From an uncultured beta proteobacterium (GTDB lineage: Bacteria; Pseudomonadota; Gammaproteobacteria; Burkholderiales; SG8-39), in contig CAIYPG010000068.1 in NCBI GenBank assembly GCA_903928055.1, positions 62,001 through 126,000 on the forward strand: a DNA stretch of 64,000 nt. The letters run 5' to 3'. The notes beneath the pieces were generated by a model that saw only the letters and a list, made by a program, of their open reading frames with translations, ran no database searches and was not told where the DNA came from. The first letter of the stretch is position 1. Every line of letters starts with the position of its first letter. This document shows, piece after piece, positions 46,984 to 55,297 of the stretch. A program made the position numbers and the translations under genes.

Positions 46984-48399
46984 ATGGCACTGACAGCCAA
47001 TGACGTACTGAAAATGGTCAAGGAAAAGGAAGTCAAGTTCGTCGACTTCCGTTTCACCGATACTCGCGGCAAGGAACAGCACGTCCAGGTGCCTGCCAAG
47101 CAGTTCACCATGGACAAGTTCGAGTCCGGCCACGCTTTCGACGGCTCCTCGATTGCCGGCTGGAAGGGCATCGAAGCCTCCGACATGCTGCTCATGCCGG
47201 ATCCCGATTCCGCCCGTCTTGACCCGTTCACCGACGAAATCGTGCTGAACATCAGCTGCGACGTGCTCGAGCCGTCGGACATGAAGGGCTACGACCGCGA
47301 CCCGCGTTCCCTGGCCAAGCGCGCCGAGGCTTACCTGAAATCATCCGGCATTGGCGATGTGGCCTACTTCGGTCCGGAACCCGAATTCTTCATTTTCGAC
47401 GGCGTGACCTGGAACGTGGACATGTCCGGCTGCTTCGTGAAGATCAAGTCCGAAGAAGCCCCGTGGTCCAGCGGCATCGACTACGAAGGCGGCAACATGG
47501 GCCATCGTCCGATGGTCAAGGGTGGATACTTCCCGGTTGCTCCGGTGGATCAGTTGCAGGACATCCGCAATGCGATGTCCATCGCACTGGAATCCCAAGG
47601 CGTGGAAGTCGAGGTGTTCCACCACGAAGTGGCGGCCCCCGGCCAGTGCGAAATCGGCACGCTGTTCAACTCGCTGGTGAAGCGCGCTGACTGGACGCAG
47701 ATCCTGAAATACACGGTATGGAATGTTGCGGCTGCCTATGGCAAGACGGCGACCTTCATGCCGAAACCGGTCGTGGGGGACAACGGCTCCGGCATGCATG
47801 TGCACCAGTCCGTGTGGAAAGACGGCAAGAACCTGTTTGCCGGCAATGGCTACTCCGGCCTGTCCGATATCGCGCTGTATTACATCGGTGGCGTGATCAA
47901 GCATGCCAAGGCACTGAACGCCATCACCAATCCGGGTACGAACAGCTACAAGCGTCTGGTTCCGGGCTTCGAGGCCCCGATCAACCTGGCCTACTCTGCG
48001 CGCAATCGTTCTGCATCGATCCGCATCCCGTTCGTCAACAACCCGAAGGGGCGCCGTATCGAAGTGCGCTTCCCGGATCCGACGGCCAATCCGTACCTGG
48101 CCTTCTCGGCGCTGCTGATGGCCGGTCTTGATGGCATCCAGAACAAGATCCACCCTGGCGATCCAATCGACAAGAACCTCTATGACCTGCCTCCGTCACA
48201 GGCGAAGAAGGTGCCGAATGTCTGCTCGTCGCTGGACCAGGCGCTGGAAGCTCTGGACAAGGATCGCGCATTCCTGACCAAGGGCGGCGTGTTCTCGGAC
48301 GAAATGATCGATGCCTACATCGCGCTGAAGATGGAGGAAGTGACGCGCTTCCGCATGACCACCCATCCGGTGGAGTTCGACATGTACTACAGCCTGTAA
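46984..48399 (+). CDS. glnA: Glutamine synthetase type I
   Basis: Main ammonium-assimilating enzyme, 471 residues, dodecameric family GSI-beta. ATG 46984 is preferred to the TTG one codon earlier. It has [66 protein letters not shown] and [19 protein letters not shown]. The adenylylation site is Tyr400 in NLYDLPPSQ, so activity is likely controlled by GlnE. Transcription is probably controlled by NtrC (leader sites upstream). Two hairpins follow the stop. Confidence 0.97.
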   Translation: MALTANDVLKMVKEKEVKFVDFRFTDTRGKEQHVQVPAKQFTMDKFESGHAFDGSSIAGWKGIEASDMLLMPDPDSARLDPFTDEIVLNISCDVLEPSDMKGYDRDPRSLAKRAEAYLKSSGIGDVAYFGPEPEFFIFDGVTWNVDMSGCFVKIKSEEAPWSSGIDYEGGNMGHRPMVKGGYFPVAPVDQLQDIRNAMSIALESQGVEVEVFHHEVAAPGQCEIGTLFNSLVKRADWTQILKYTVWNVAAAYGKTATFMPKPVVGDNGSGMHVHQSVWKDGKNLFAGNGYSGLSDIALYYIGGVIKHAKALNAITNPGTNSYKRLVPGFEAPINLAYSARNRSASIRIPFVNNPKGRRIEVRFPDPTANPYLAFSALLMAGLDGIQNKIHPGDPIDKNLYDLPPSQAKKVPNVCSSLDQALEALDKDRAFLTKGGVFSDEMIDAYIALKMEEVTRFRMTTHPVEFDMYYSL

Positions 48400-48409
48400 T
48401 TGCCGTTTT

Positions 48410-48427
48410 GCCGGGGCTTGCCCCGGC
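48410..48427 (+). terminator. GC-rich hairpin after glnA
   Basis: GCCGGGGC-TT-GCCCCGGC is a perfect self-complementary stem 10 bp after the glnA stop. It has no T run of its own and stands just before a second hairpin. Confidence 0.6.
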
Positions 48428-48443
48428 GGGCTGCAGGGCAAGG

Positions 48444-48472
48444 AAAAGGGCGGGTGAAAATCCGTCCTTTTT
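48444..48472 (+). terminator. Rho-independent terminator of glnA
   Basis: AAAAGGGCGG (48444-48453) pairs with CCGTCCTTTT (48462-48471) through a 10-bp stem with one G-U pair, ending in a T run. It separates glnA from the DUF4124-ntrBC genes. Confidence 0.8.
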
Positions 48473-48496
48473 CATTTGAAATCAGGGTTATGTTAG

Positions 48497-48508
48497 CCTA
48501 AGCTTAGG
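48497..48508. repeat. 12-bp palindrome upstream of the DUF4124 gene
   Basis: CCTAAGCTTAGG is a perfect palindrome 34 bp before the ATG at 48543, in a position suitable for an operator. Confidence 0.5.
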
Positions 48509-48542
48509 TTCACTCTGGAAATGCGGACTCGCGGATTCCCTT

Positions 48543-49043
48543 ATGAGGCTGGTACAGCACTTGGTGGCGGCAACACTGGTGGCGGGCGCGTCGATCGCAT
48601 CTGCTCAGGTGTCTTCGGGGGGGGCAACGTTTAAATGCGTGGATACCGCCGGACGCAGCACATACACCAACGTCAAGGAGGAAATGGGGGGCAAGAAGTG
48701 CACGGTCGTCAGCCGGGAGATATCGATCGTCAACCCTGGCGCTCCTTCTGCGAAGCCCGCTGCACCAGCGACCGAATCCTCCAGGTCCGCTTCGCGCCAG
48801 GATGCCCAGGCGCAGCGCGCCCGGGATACGGATCGCCGGCGGATTCTAGAGGAGGAATTGCAGAGCGCAGACAAGCAGCTGACTACTGCCCGCCAGAAAC
48901 TGGCCGAGCAGGAAGCCGTCCGGAACGGCAATGAGCGCAACTATGAGCGCGTGCTCGAGCGGCTCAAGCCCTTCCAGGACGAAGTCAGGGTTGCCGAGGA
49001 AAACGTGGTGGCCCTGAAGCGCGAGTTGTCCAACCTGCGCTGA
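48543..49043 (+). CDS. Secreted DUF4124-domain protein with C-terminal coiled coil
   Basis: 166 residues. A signal peptide (RLVQHLVAATLVAGASIASAQ) is followed by a DUF4124-like module with KCVDTAGRSTYTNV and a pair of Cys residues. Next is an Ala/Ser/Arg linker, then a charged heptad-like helix from about residue 90 (ILEEELQSADKQLTTARQKL) to the end. It is probably periplasmic. It lies between glnA and ntrB, but its link to nitrogen control is unclear. A run of eight G near 48,617 lies in codons 24-28. Function unknown. Confidence 0.82.
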   Translation: MRLVQHLVAATLVAGASIASAQVSSGGATFKCVDTAGRSTYTNVKEEMGGKKCTVVSREISIVNPGAPSAKPAAPATESSRSASRQDAQAQRARDTDRRRILEEELQSADKQLTTARQKLAEQEAVRNGNERNYERVLERLKPFQDEVRVAEENVVALKRELSNLR

Positions 49044-49118
49044 GATTTTTCTGCGGGTGCCGGCTTGGTGGCCCTTTCGGTCAGTTGTCCCCGCCGATAC
49101 TGCGCCCCCTTTTTCTGA

Positions 49119-50237
49119 ATGAACCGCGATCCCATGTCCAATGCTTCCTTTGTCGGCCTAGAACTGCTTGCCACCGCCGTCGTGGTGGTGGATCGTGATC
49201 TGCGCGTGAGTTACGTCAACCCGGCGGCCGAAAGCCTGCTGGCGCTGAGTGGCCGCGCGCTGCGTGGGCAGCGCTTCAGTGAATTGTTCTCCAACGCGGA
49301 CACCTTCGAGGAAAAGCTTGCCAATGCGCTGGTCGAAGAGCGCGGATTCTGGGATCAGAGTCTGAGTCTGTCGCGGGCATCCCACGAGACACTGGACCTG
49401 AACTGCATCGTCACGCCGATCGACCCGGGTGGAGATCGCCTGCTGATCGAACTGCGCCACATTGAACAGCGCCTGCGTGTGGAACGTGAAGAGCAACAGA
49501 TGACCCAGCACCTCGCCAATCGCGAACTCATCCGCAATCTGGCCCATGAGATCAAGAACCCGCTGGGGGGTCTGCGCGGGTCGGCGCAATTGCTCGAGCG
49601 TGAACTCGACCGTCCCGATCTGCGTGAATATACCCAGGTGATCATCAAGGAGGCCGACCGCCTACAGGCCCTGATGGACCGGATGCTGACGCCGCACCGG
49701 TTGCCGCATGCGGTCACCATGAACATCCACGAGGTCTGCGAACGGGTGCGCAGTCTGATTCTTGCGGAGTTTCCGCGCGGTCTGCGTGTGCTGCGCGACT
49801 ACGACACCAGCATTCCGGAATTCCAGGGCGATCGCGAGCAACTGATCCAGGCGGTGCTCAATATCGTCCGCAATGCCGCACAGGCCCTGCAGGCCGCGCG
49901 TGCTGGTACCGACCCGGGCGCAAAGGACGGTGGCGAAATCCGCCTGTGCACGCGTGTTGTCCGCCAGATCACCCTGGCCAAGCGGCGCTATCACCTGGCA
50001 TTAGAATTGCAAGTAGTGGACAACGGTCCCGGAATTCCGGCGGCAATACGCGACACGATTTTCTTTCCCCTGGTCTCCGGCCGTGATGGCGGCAGCGGAC
50101 TGGGTTTGACGCTGGCGCAGACATTTGTCCAGCATCACCATGGCGTGATCGAGTGTTCCAGCCGGCCGGGACGGACAACGTTCAGCATCATTTTGCCGCT
50201 CAAGGCGGTCAACGAAGCGAAGATAGGTCATTCCTGA
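49119..50237 (+). CDS. glnL: Nitrogen-regulation sensor histidine kinase NtrB
   Basis: Soluble two-component kinase that phosphorylates NtrC under nitrogen limitation, and acts as phosphatase with PII. 372 residues. It has an N-terminal PAS domain (TAVVVVDRDLRVSYVNPAAE), the DHp helix LAHEIKNPLGGLRG with phospho-accepting His near 143, the N box NIVRNAAQALQ and the G boxes DNGPGIP and GGSGLGLTLAQ. The start at 49119 or at the ATG five codons later is undecided. Its stop overlaps ntrC by one base (TGATG). Confidence 0.94.
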   Translation: MNRDPMSNASFVGLELLATAVVVVDRDLRVSYVNPAAESLLALSGRALRGQRFSELFSNADTFEEKLANALVEERGFWDQSLSLSRASHETLDLNCIVTPIDPGGDRLLIELRHIEQRLRVEREEQQMTQHLANRELIRNLAHEIKNPLGGLRGSAQLLERELDRPDLREYTQVIIKEADRLQALMDRMLTPHRLPHAVTMNIHEVCERVRSLILAEFPRGLRVLRDYDTSIPEFQGDREQLIQAVLNIVRNAAQALQAARAGTDPGAKDGGEIRLCTRVVRQITLAKRRYHLALELQVVDNGPGIPAAIRDTIFFPLVSGRDGGSGLGLTLAQTFVQHHHGVIECSSRPGRTTFSIILPLKAVNEAKIGHS

Positions 50238-51745
50238 TGGGCCAGACGGCTGAAGAAACAAACGGAACGCTGGGAACGGCGGGAGCTGCGGGAATCGCAG
50301 GGGTGTTGCCCAATGCCGCCAGGCCGTTTGTTGCACAGATCAAACCGGTATGGGTGGTCGATGACGATCGCTCCATCCGCTGGGTGTTCGAGAAGGCGCT
50401 GACGCGCGAAGGCATTCCATTCCGGACGTTCGCACTGGCACAGGATGCGCTGGAGGCGCTGGCCACCGGCTCGCCGCAGGTGCTGGTGTCCGACATCCGC
50501 ATGAACGGCACCTCGGGGCTTGAGCTGCTGCAGAACGTGAAGCAGCGCTTTCCGGCGTTGCCGGTCATCATCATGACCGCTTATTCAGACCTCGAGTCCG
50601 CAGTCGCCGCCTTCCAGGGCGGCGCGTTCGAATACCTCCCCAAACCCTTTGACGTCGACCAGGCCGTTGACCTGATCCGCCGCGCGGTGGATGAATCCCT
50701 GCGTGAAACCGAAACCGAAGACGTCACGCTGACTTCACCGGAAATCCTCGGTCAGGCGCCTTCCATGCAGGAGGTGTTTCGCGCAATCGGCCGGCTGGCG
50801 CAATCCTCGGCCACGGTGATGATCACCGGCGAGTCGGGCAGCGGCAAGGAACTGGTGGCGCGTGCCCTGCATCGCCACAGCCCGCGCGCCGCCAAGCCCT
50901 TTGTTGCGATCAACACGGCCGCCATGCCCAAGGACCTGCTCGAGTCCGAGCTGTTCGGCCATGAGCGCGGCGCGTTCACCGGCGCGCAGGCCATGCGCCG
51001 CGGCCGTTTCGAACAGGCCGAAGGCGGCACGCTGTTCCTCGATGAAATCGGCGACATGCCCGCGGAACTGCAGACCCGTTTGCTGCGGGTGCTGTCGGAC
51101 GGAACGTTCTACCGCGTCGGCGGCCACCAGCCCATGCGCACCAACGTGCGCGTGATCGCAGCCACCCACCAGGACCTGGATGCGCGCGTGCGCGAAGGCC
51201 TGTTCCGCGAAGATTTGTATCACCGCCTCAACGTCATCCGCCTGCGTCTGCCCAGCCTGCGCGAGCGCCGTGAGGACATTCCACTGCTGGCCCGGCACTT
51301 CCTCGCGAAGTCGGCGCGCGATCTGGGTGTCGATCCGAAGCGCCTCTCGGACAATGCGATGACCTATCTGGCGGCACAGGACTTCCCTGGCAATGTCCGC
51401 CAATTGGAAAACCTCTGTCACTGGTTGACCGTCATGGCGCCGATGCAGGCGATCGAAATTGGCGACCTGCCGCAGGAATTGCGGCAGCACGCGGCGGCTG
51501 CGGTCGATGCAGACTGGCTGGGTGCGCTGGGTCGTGAGGTTGACCGGGTCCTGGCACGCAACGAATCGGGCATCATGGATGCGCTGACCCGGGACTTCGA
51601 GAAAACGCTGATCACCAAGGCCCTTTCCGCCACCGGTGGGCGGCGCATCGAGGCGGCCAAGCTGCTTGGCATCGGGCGCAACACCATCACCCGGAAGATT
51701 CAGGAACTCGGACTGGAAAAGGACTCCGGCCAGGACGAACTCTGA
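50237..51745 (+). CDS. glnG: Nitrogen regulator NtrC (sigma-54 activator)
   Basis: 502 residues in three domains. The receiver (about 38-160) has the phospho-acceptor Asp86 in LVSDIRM. The AAA+ sigma-54 activator has GESGSGKELVARAL (Walker A near 197) and GAFTGAQAMRRGRFEQA near 244, with LFLDEIGDMP. The Fis-type DNA-binding helix-turn-helix has AAKLLGIGRNTITRKI near 475-490. The ~38-residue Ala/Gly-rich N-terminal extension ahead of the receiver is unusual. ATG 50237 overlaps the ntrB stop. Confidence 0.95.
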   Translation: MGQTAEETNGTLGTAGAAGIAGVLPNAARPFVAQIKPVWVVDDDRSIRWVFEKALTREGIPFRTFALAQDALEALATGSPQVLVSDIRMNGTSGLELLQNVKQRFPALPVIIMTAYSDLESAVAAFQGGAFEYLPKPFDVDQAVDLIRRAVDESLRETETEDVTLTSPEILGQAPSMQEVFRAIGRLAQSSATVMITGESGSGKELVARALHRHSPRAAKPFVAINTAAMPKDLLESELFGHERGAFTGAQAMRRGRFEQAEGGTLFLDEIGDMPAELQTRLLRVLSDGTFYRVGGHQPMRTNVRVIAATHQDLDARVREGLFREDLYHRLNVIRLRLPSLRERREDIPLLARHFLAKSARDLGVDPKRLSDNAMTYLAAQDFPGNVRQLENLCHWLTVMAPMQAIEIGDLPQELRQHAAAAVDADWLGALGREVDRVLARNESGIMDALTRDFEKTLITKALSATGGRRIEAAKLLGIGRNTITRKIQELGLEKDSGQDEL

Positions 51746-51795
51746 GCGCATTGCCTGCAGTGCGCCGGCGCTGATTCCGCTATCCGGGATGCTGT

Positions 51796-51824
51796 TTGTT
51801 GAGTGAGGCGGTGCCATCTAGAAT
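51796..51824 (+). promoter_or_regulatory. Candidate sigma-70 promoter of aceB
   Basis: TTGTTG (51796-51801) and TAGAAT (51819-51824) are separated by 17 bp, 79 bp before the aceB ATG. An AAGGAAAAATC ribosome site follows at 51892. Confidence 0.5.
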
Positions 51825-51902
51825 GACGTCCCGCAGCAATGACGCTGCGCTGTTGCGCGCGTCACGCGCTTGGTTCGCAATGCTCCCCATCAAGGAAAAA
51901 TC

Positions 51903-53495
51903 ATGACCCAGAAATTTGCCGGCGGCGTTGAAATCAATGCCCCCATCAGCGCTGAGTTCCGCGAAATCCTGACCGACGAGGCCATTGCTTTCGTCGCCAA
52001 GCTGCAGCGCACCTTCGGCCAGCGTCGCCTCGACCTGCTCGCAGCGCGCGTTGCGCGCCAGAAGGAATTCGATGCGGGCAAGCTGCCGGACTTCCTCCCG
52101 GAAACCGAATCCATTCGCGAGGGCGACTGGAAGATCGCGCCCCAGCCGAAAGACATGCTGGACCGCCGCGTTGAAATCACCGGGCCCACCGACCGCAAGA
52201 TGGTGATCAATGCGCTGAACTGTGGCGCGCTGACGTTCATGGCCGACTTCGAGGACGCAAACTGCCCGACCTGGTTCAACATGATCGATGGCCAGATCAA
52301 CCTGCGCGACGCAGTGCGGCGCACGATCACGCTGGAGCAGAACGGCAAGCGTTACGCACTGAACGAGAAAACCGCGGTGCTGCTGCCGCGCCCGCGTGGC
52401 TGGCACCTTGATGAGAAGCATGTGCTGGTGGATGGCAAGCGCATGTCGGGCAGCCTGTTCGACTTCGGCCTGTTCTTCTTCCATAACACCAAAGAGCTTC
52501 TGGCGCGCGGGTCGGGACCGTATTTCTACCTGCCGAAAATGGAATCGCATCTCGAGGCGCGGCTGTGGAACGACGTGTTCAAGCTCGCGCAGGACGAATT
52601 GAAGATTCCGCAGGGCACGATCAAGGGCACGGTGCTGATCGAGACCGTGCTGGCGGCGTTCGAGATGCACGAAATCCTGTGGGAACTGAAGGACCATTCT
52701 GCCGGCCTCAACATCGGCCGCTGGGATTACCTGTTTTCCTGCATCAAGAAGTTCCGCTCCAACAAGGATTTCGTCCTGGCCGAGCGCGGTCAGGTCACGA
52801 TGCTTGCGCCCTTCATGCGCGCTTATGCGCTGACGCTGGTGAAGACCTGCCATCATCGCGGCGCGCCTGCCATGGGTGGCATGGCGGCGCAGATTCCGAT
52901 CAAGAACGACCCGGCAGCGAATGAAGCGGCGATGGTGAAGGTGAGGGCGGACAAGCTGCGTGAAGTGACCGACGGCTGCGATGGCACCTGGGTCGCGCAT
53001 CCGGCGCTGGTGCCGATCGCCAAGGAGATTTTCGACCAGCACATGCCCACGCCGAACCAGTACACCAAGCAGCGCCCCGACGTGAACTACACTGCCAAGG
53101 ATCTGCTCAACTTCCAGCCCGAGGGCCCGATCACCGAAGCCGGTTTGCGCAACAACATCTCGGTCGGCATCCAGTATCTGGGTGCATGGCTGGCCGGCAA
53201 TGGCTGCGTGCCGGTGTTCAACCTGATGGAAGATGCCGCCACCGCGGAAATCTCGCGCTCGCAGATCTGGCAGTGGATACGCAGCGACAAGGCGAAACTC
53301 GACGATGGCCGCAAGATCACCTCCGAGCTGTTCCGTACGCTATTGGCGGAGGAACTGCCAAAGGTCAGGACGTACCTTGGTGAAGAAGGCTGGAAAGCCG
53401 GCAGGTACGAAGACGGCGCGAGATTGTTCGATCAGATCACTACCGGCGATTACGTCGACTTCCTCACGCTGCCGGCATACGAGTTGTTTGAATAA
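51903..53495 (+). CDS. aceB: Malate synthase A
   Basis: Condenses glyoxylate with acetyl-CoA to malate in the glyoxylate shunt. 530 residues, the normal length for the A isoform. The start at 51903 is supported by an upstream AAGGA; the open frame begins 11 codons earlier. It has [56 protein letters not shown] and [20 protein letters not shown]. The catalytic-region Asp/Arg strips are intact. No isocitrate lyase gene is in the window. Confidence 0.95.
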   Translation: MTQKFAGGVEINAPISAEFREILTDEAIAFVAKLQRTFGQRRLDLLAARVARQKEFDAGKLPDFLPETESIREGDWKIAPQPKDMLDRRVEITGPTDRKMVINALNCGALTFMADFEDANCPTWFNMIDGQINLRDAVRRTITLEQNGKRYALNEKTAVLLPRPRGWHLDEKHVLVDGKRMSGSLFDFGLFFFHNTKELLARGSGPYFYLPKMESHLEARLWNDVFKLAQDELKIPQGTIKGTVLIETVLAAFEMHEILWELKDHSAGLNIGRWDYLFSCIKKFRSNKDFVLAERGQVTMLAPFMRAYALTLVKTCHHRGAPAMGGMAAQIPIKNDPAANEAAMVKVRADKLREVTDGCDGTWVAHPALVPIAKEIFDQHMPTPNQYTKQRPDVNYTAKDLLNFQPEGPITEAGLRNNISVGIQYLGAWLAGNGCVPVFNLMEDAATAEISRSQIWQWIRSDKAKLDDGRKITSELFRTLLAEELPKVRTYLGEEGWKAGRYEDGARLFDQITTGDYVDFLTLPAYELFE

Positions 53496-53511
53496 TCAGG
53501 GCGACTGCAAC

Positions 53512-53539
53512 AAAAAGGCCGGGCATGCCCGGCTTTTTT
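53512..53539. terminator. Bidirectional rho-independent terminator between aceB and xthA
   Basis: GCCGGGC-AT-GCCCGGC (53518-53533) is extended by A-T pairs, giving an A run on the left and a T run on the right. It can therefore end both aceB (plus) and xthA (minus) transcripts. The AT-rich 53540-53618 stretch beyond it holds only short AT-rich inverted repeats. Confidence 0.85.
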
Positions 53540-53618
53540 GTTAATTATGATCAATTTTATTTTTAAATCGCTATTTCAAGCGAATTTTTTCGATAATTGT
53601 TATCTGACATCCATTCCG

Positions 53619-54383
53619 TCAGGGGAATTCGGCCCAGATCGGCGTGTGGTCTGACGGCCGTTCCCAGCCGCGCGGCTCGAGGTCGATCTGGCAGCGTGTG
53701 CAGCGCGCGGCCAGTTCAGGCGAAATCAGGATGTGGTCGATGCGCATCCCCATCTTGCGTTTGAATGCATTCATGCGGTAATCCCACCATGTATAGGATT
53801 TCTCGGCCTGTTCGAACAGGCGGAAGCCATCCCTCAGCTCAAGCGCGATGAGGCGCTGGAAGGCGGCGCGCTCGCGTTCGCTGACCAGCACCTGGCCGGC
53901 CCAGGCCTTGGGGTCGTGCACGTCTTCATCGGCAGGCGCAATGTTGTAGTCGCCAAGGACTGCGAGCTGCGCATGCCGCTTCAACTCATCTGCCAGCCAG
54001 CGCTCGAAGGCTTCCAGCCAGCCCAGCTTGTAGTGATACTTCTCCGAATCGACTGCCTGGCCATTCGGGATGTAGGCACAGACGATGCGCACGTCCTCCA
54101 CGGTCGCGGCGATGACACGCTTCTGTTCATCGGCGAAGCCGGGAATGCCGGCCTGCACATCGGTGACAGGTTTCTTCGACAGGATTGCCACGCCGTTATA
54201 GGTCTTCTGCCCCGAGAAGGCGACCTCGTAACCTGCTGCTCGGATGTCGTCTGCCGGGAACTTCGCATCCTCGGTCTTGGTTTCCTGCAGGCAGACCACG
54301 TCCGGCTGACGCTGCTGCAGCCAGTCGAGCAGATGCGGCAGGCGCACTTTGAGGGAGTTGACGTTCCAGGTGGCGATGATCAT
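53619..54383 (-). CDS. xthA: Exodeoxyribonuclease III
   Basis: AP endonuclease and 3'-5' exonuclease of base-excision repair, 254 residues. It has IIATWNVNSLKVRLPHLLDWL, VVCLQETKTED with the metal-binding Glu, GVAILSKKPV, NGQAVDSEKYHYKLGWLEAFE, GDYNIAPADEDVHDP and the C-terminal SDHTPIWAEF catalytic Asp-His. Convergent with aceB. Confidence 0.95.
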   Translation of the reverse strand: MIIATWNVNSLKVRLPHLLDWLQQRQPDVVCLQETKTEDAKFPADDIRAAGYEVAFSGQKTYNGVAILSKKPVTDVQAGIPGFADEQKRVIAATVEDVRIVCAYIPNGQAVDSEKYHYKLGWLEAFERWLADELKRHAQLAVLGDYNIAPADEDVHDPKAWAGQVLVSERERAAFQRLIALELRDGFRLFEQAEKSYTWWDYRMNAFKRKMGMRIDHILISPELAARCTRCQIDLEPRGWERPSDHTPIWAEFP

Positions 54384-54430
54384 GGGCAGGACTGTCTCTA
54401 CGTTAAACCCGGCCAGACAGCGACAGGGCT

Positions 54431-55264
54431 TCAGCGTGCTGCCGTGCCGTCTGCTGCGGGTGTGCCGGGGGCGCTGGTACGGGGAAAGCCGGCGTTGTCG
54501 AGGGAGGATTGGTAGAGCTCCGCGGCGAAGCCCCGAATGGGCGAGCCGCCAATCATCAACACCGGGACGGTTTCGCTGCCGGTGGATTTTTTCATTTCCG
54601 CAAGCCCGTCGTCGTCCTGCACCAGCACCGTCTGGAAGTTGACCCCGCGCGCGGTGAGCAGGTCATACGCACCCTGGCAGGGCGGCCCGCACAGCGGCGT
54701 GACATACAGTTTTACTGCAGGGAGATTGCGCTGAACCGTCGCCGTTGGGCGCGATGACACCGGAATGCTGGCCGGGTAACCGGCAAGGTCCAGCATTGAT
54801 TTCCAATCGGCTGAATTGAACCCCGACATGGCGTCACGCCCGACCTTCAGCACGGGGACTTGCGTTTTTCCGGTAAGGTCTTTCAGCGCGGCCATGCTGG
54901 GCTCATCGCCAACCAGCACTTCCTTGTAGGGGATGCCACGCTTCGCGAGGTAGTCGCGGCCCTCCTTGCAAGGCGAGGCGCAATCCGGGGCGGTGTAGAG
55001 CGTGACCGGGAAATTATTTGCCGCGACCTGTGCGGCATACGGCAGGTTCGAGCCTTCCACCACGCTGCTACCCAGGGACTTTTGCTGCACGCTCTTGGCG
55101 GCGCCGGGGGGCGGCGGATCCTGCGAGTAGGTGACGCGGCCATTCTTGTCCACCCAGCGATAGAGTTGCTGGGCATGGACTGCAATCGCTGATCCGGCCA
55201 GAAGCAGGGCAAGCGCGGTGACGGCGGTGCCGTTGACAATGCGGCAGGTCAGCATGCGGCGCAT
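54431..55264 (-). CDS. Periplasmic DUF4124 protein with two tandem glutaredoxin domains
   Basis: 277 residues. A signal peptide (about 1-31) is followed by a DUF4124 module (LYRWVDKNGRVTYSQDPPPPG, 34-54), then two glutaredoxin-like domains. The first spans about 86-160, with CASPC at 95-99 and QVPVLKVG at 135. The second spans about 183-260, with CGPPC at 192-196 and TVPVLMIGG at 232. Both active sites are CX3C rather than the usual CX2C, but each domain keeps the cis-Pro Val-Pro strip. It is likely a periplasmic thiol-disulfide protein. Partner and function are unknown. Confidence 0.85.
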   Translation of the reverse strand: MRRMLTCRIVNGTAVTALALLLAGSAIAVHAQQLYRWVDKNGRVTYSQDPPPPGAAKSVQQKSLGSSVVEGSNLPYAAQVAANNFPVTLYTAPDCASPCKEGRDYLAKRGIPYKEVLVGDEPSMAALKDLTGKTQVPVLKVGRDAMSGFNSADWKSMLDLAGYPASIPVSSRPTATVQRNLPAVKLYVTPLCGPPCQGAYDLLTARGVNFQTVLVQDDDGLAEMKKSTGSETVPVLMIGGSPIRGFAAELYQSSLDNAGFPRTSAPGTPAADGTAAR

Positions 55265-55297
55265 GTTGATTTTCCTCTCAAGCGCGACTGAGCTTTT

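Noticed and set aside
50735-53042. Two long minus-strand frames opposite ntrC and aceB
   Set aside because: Both mirror the codon structure of the real plus-strand genes and show no recognisable domains.
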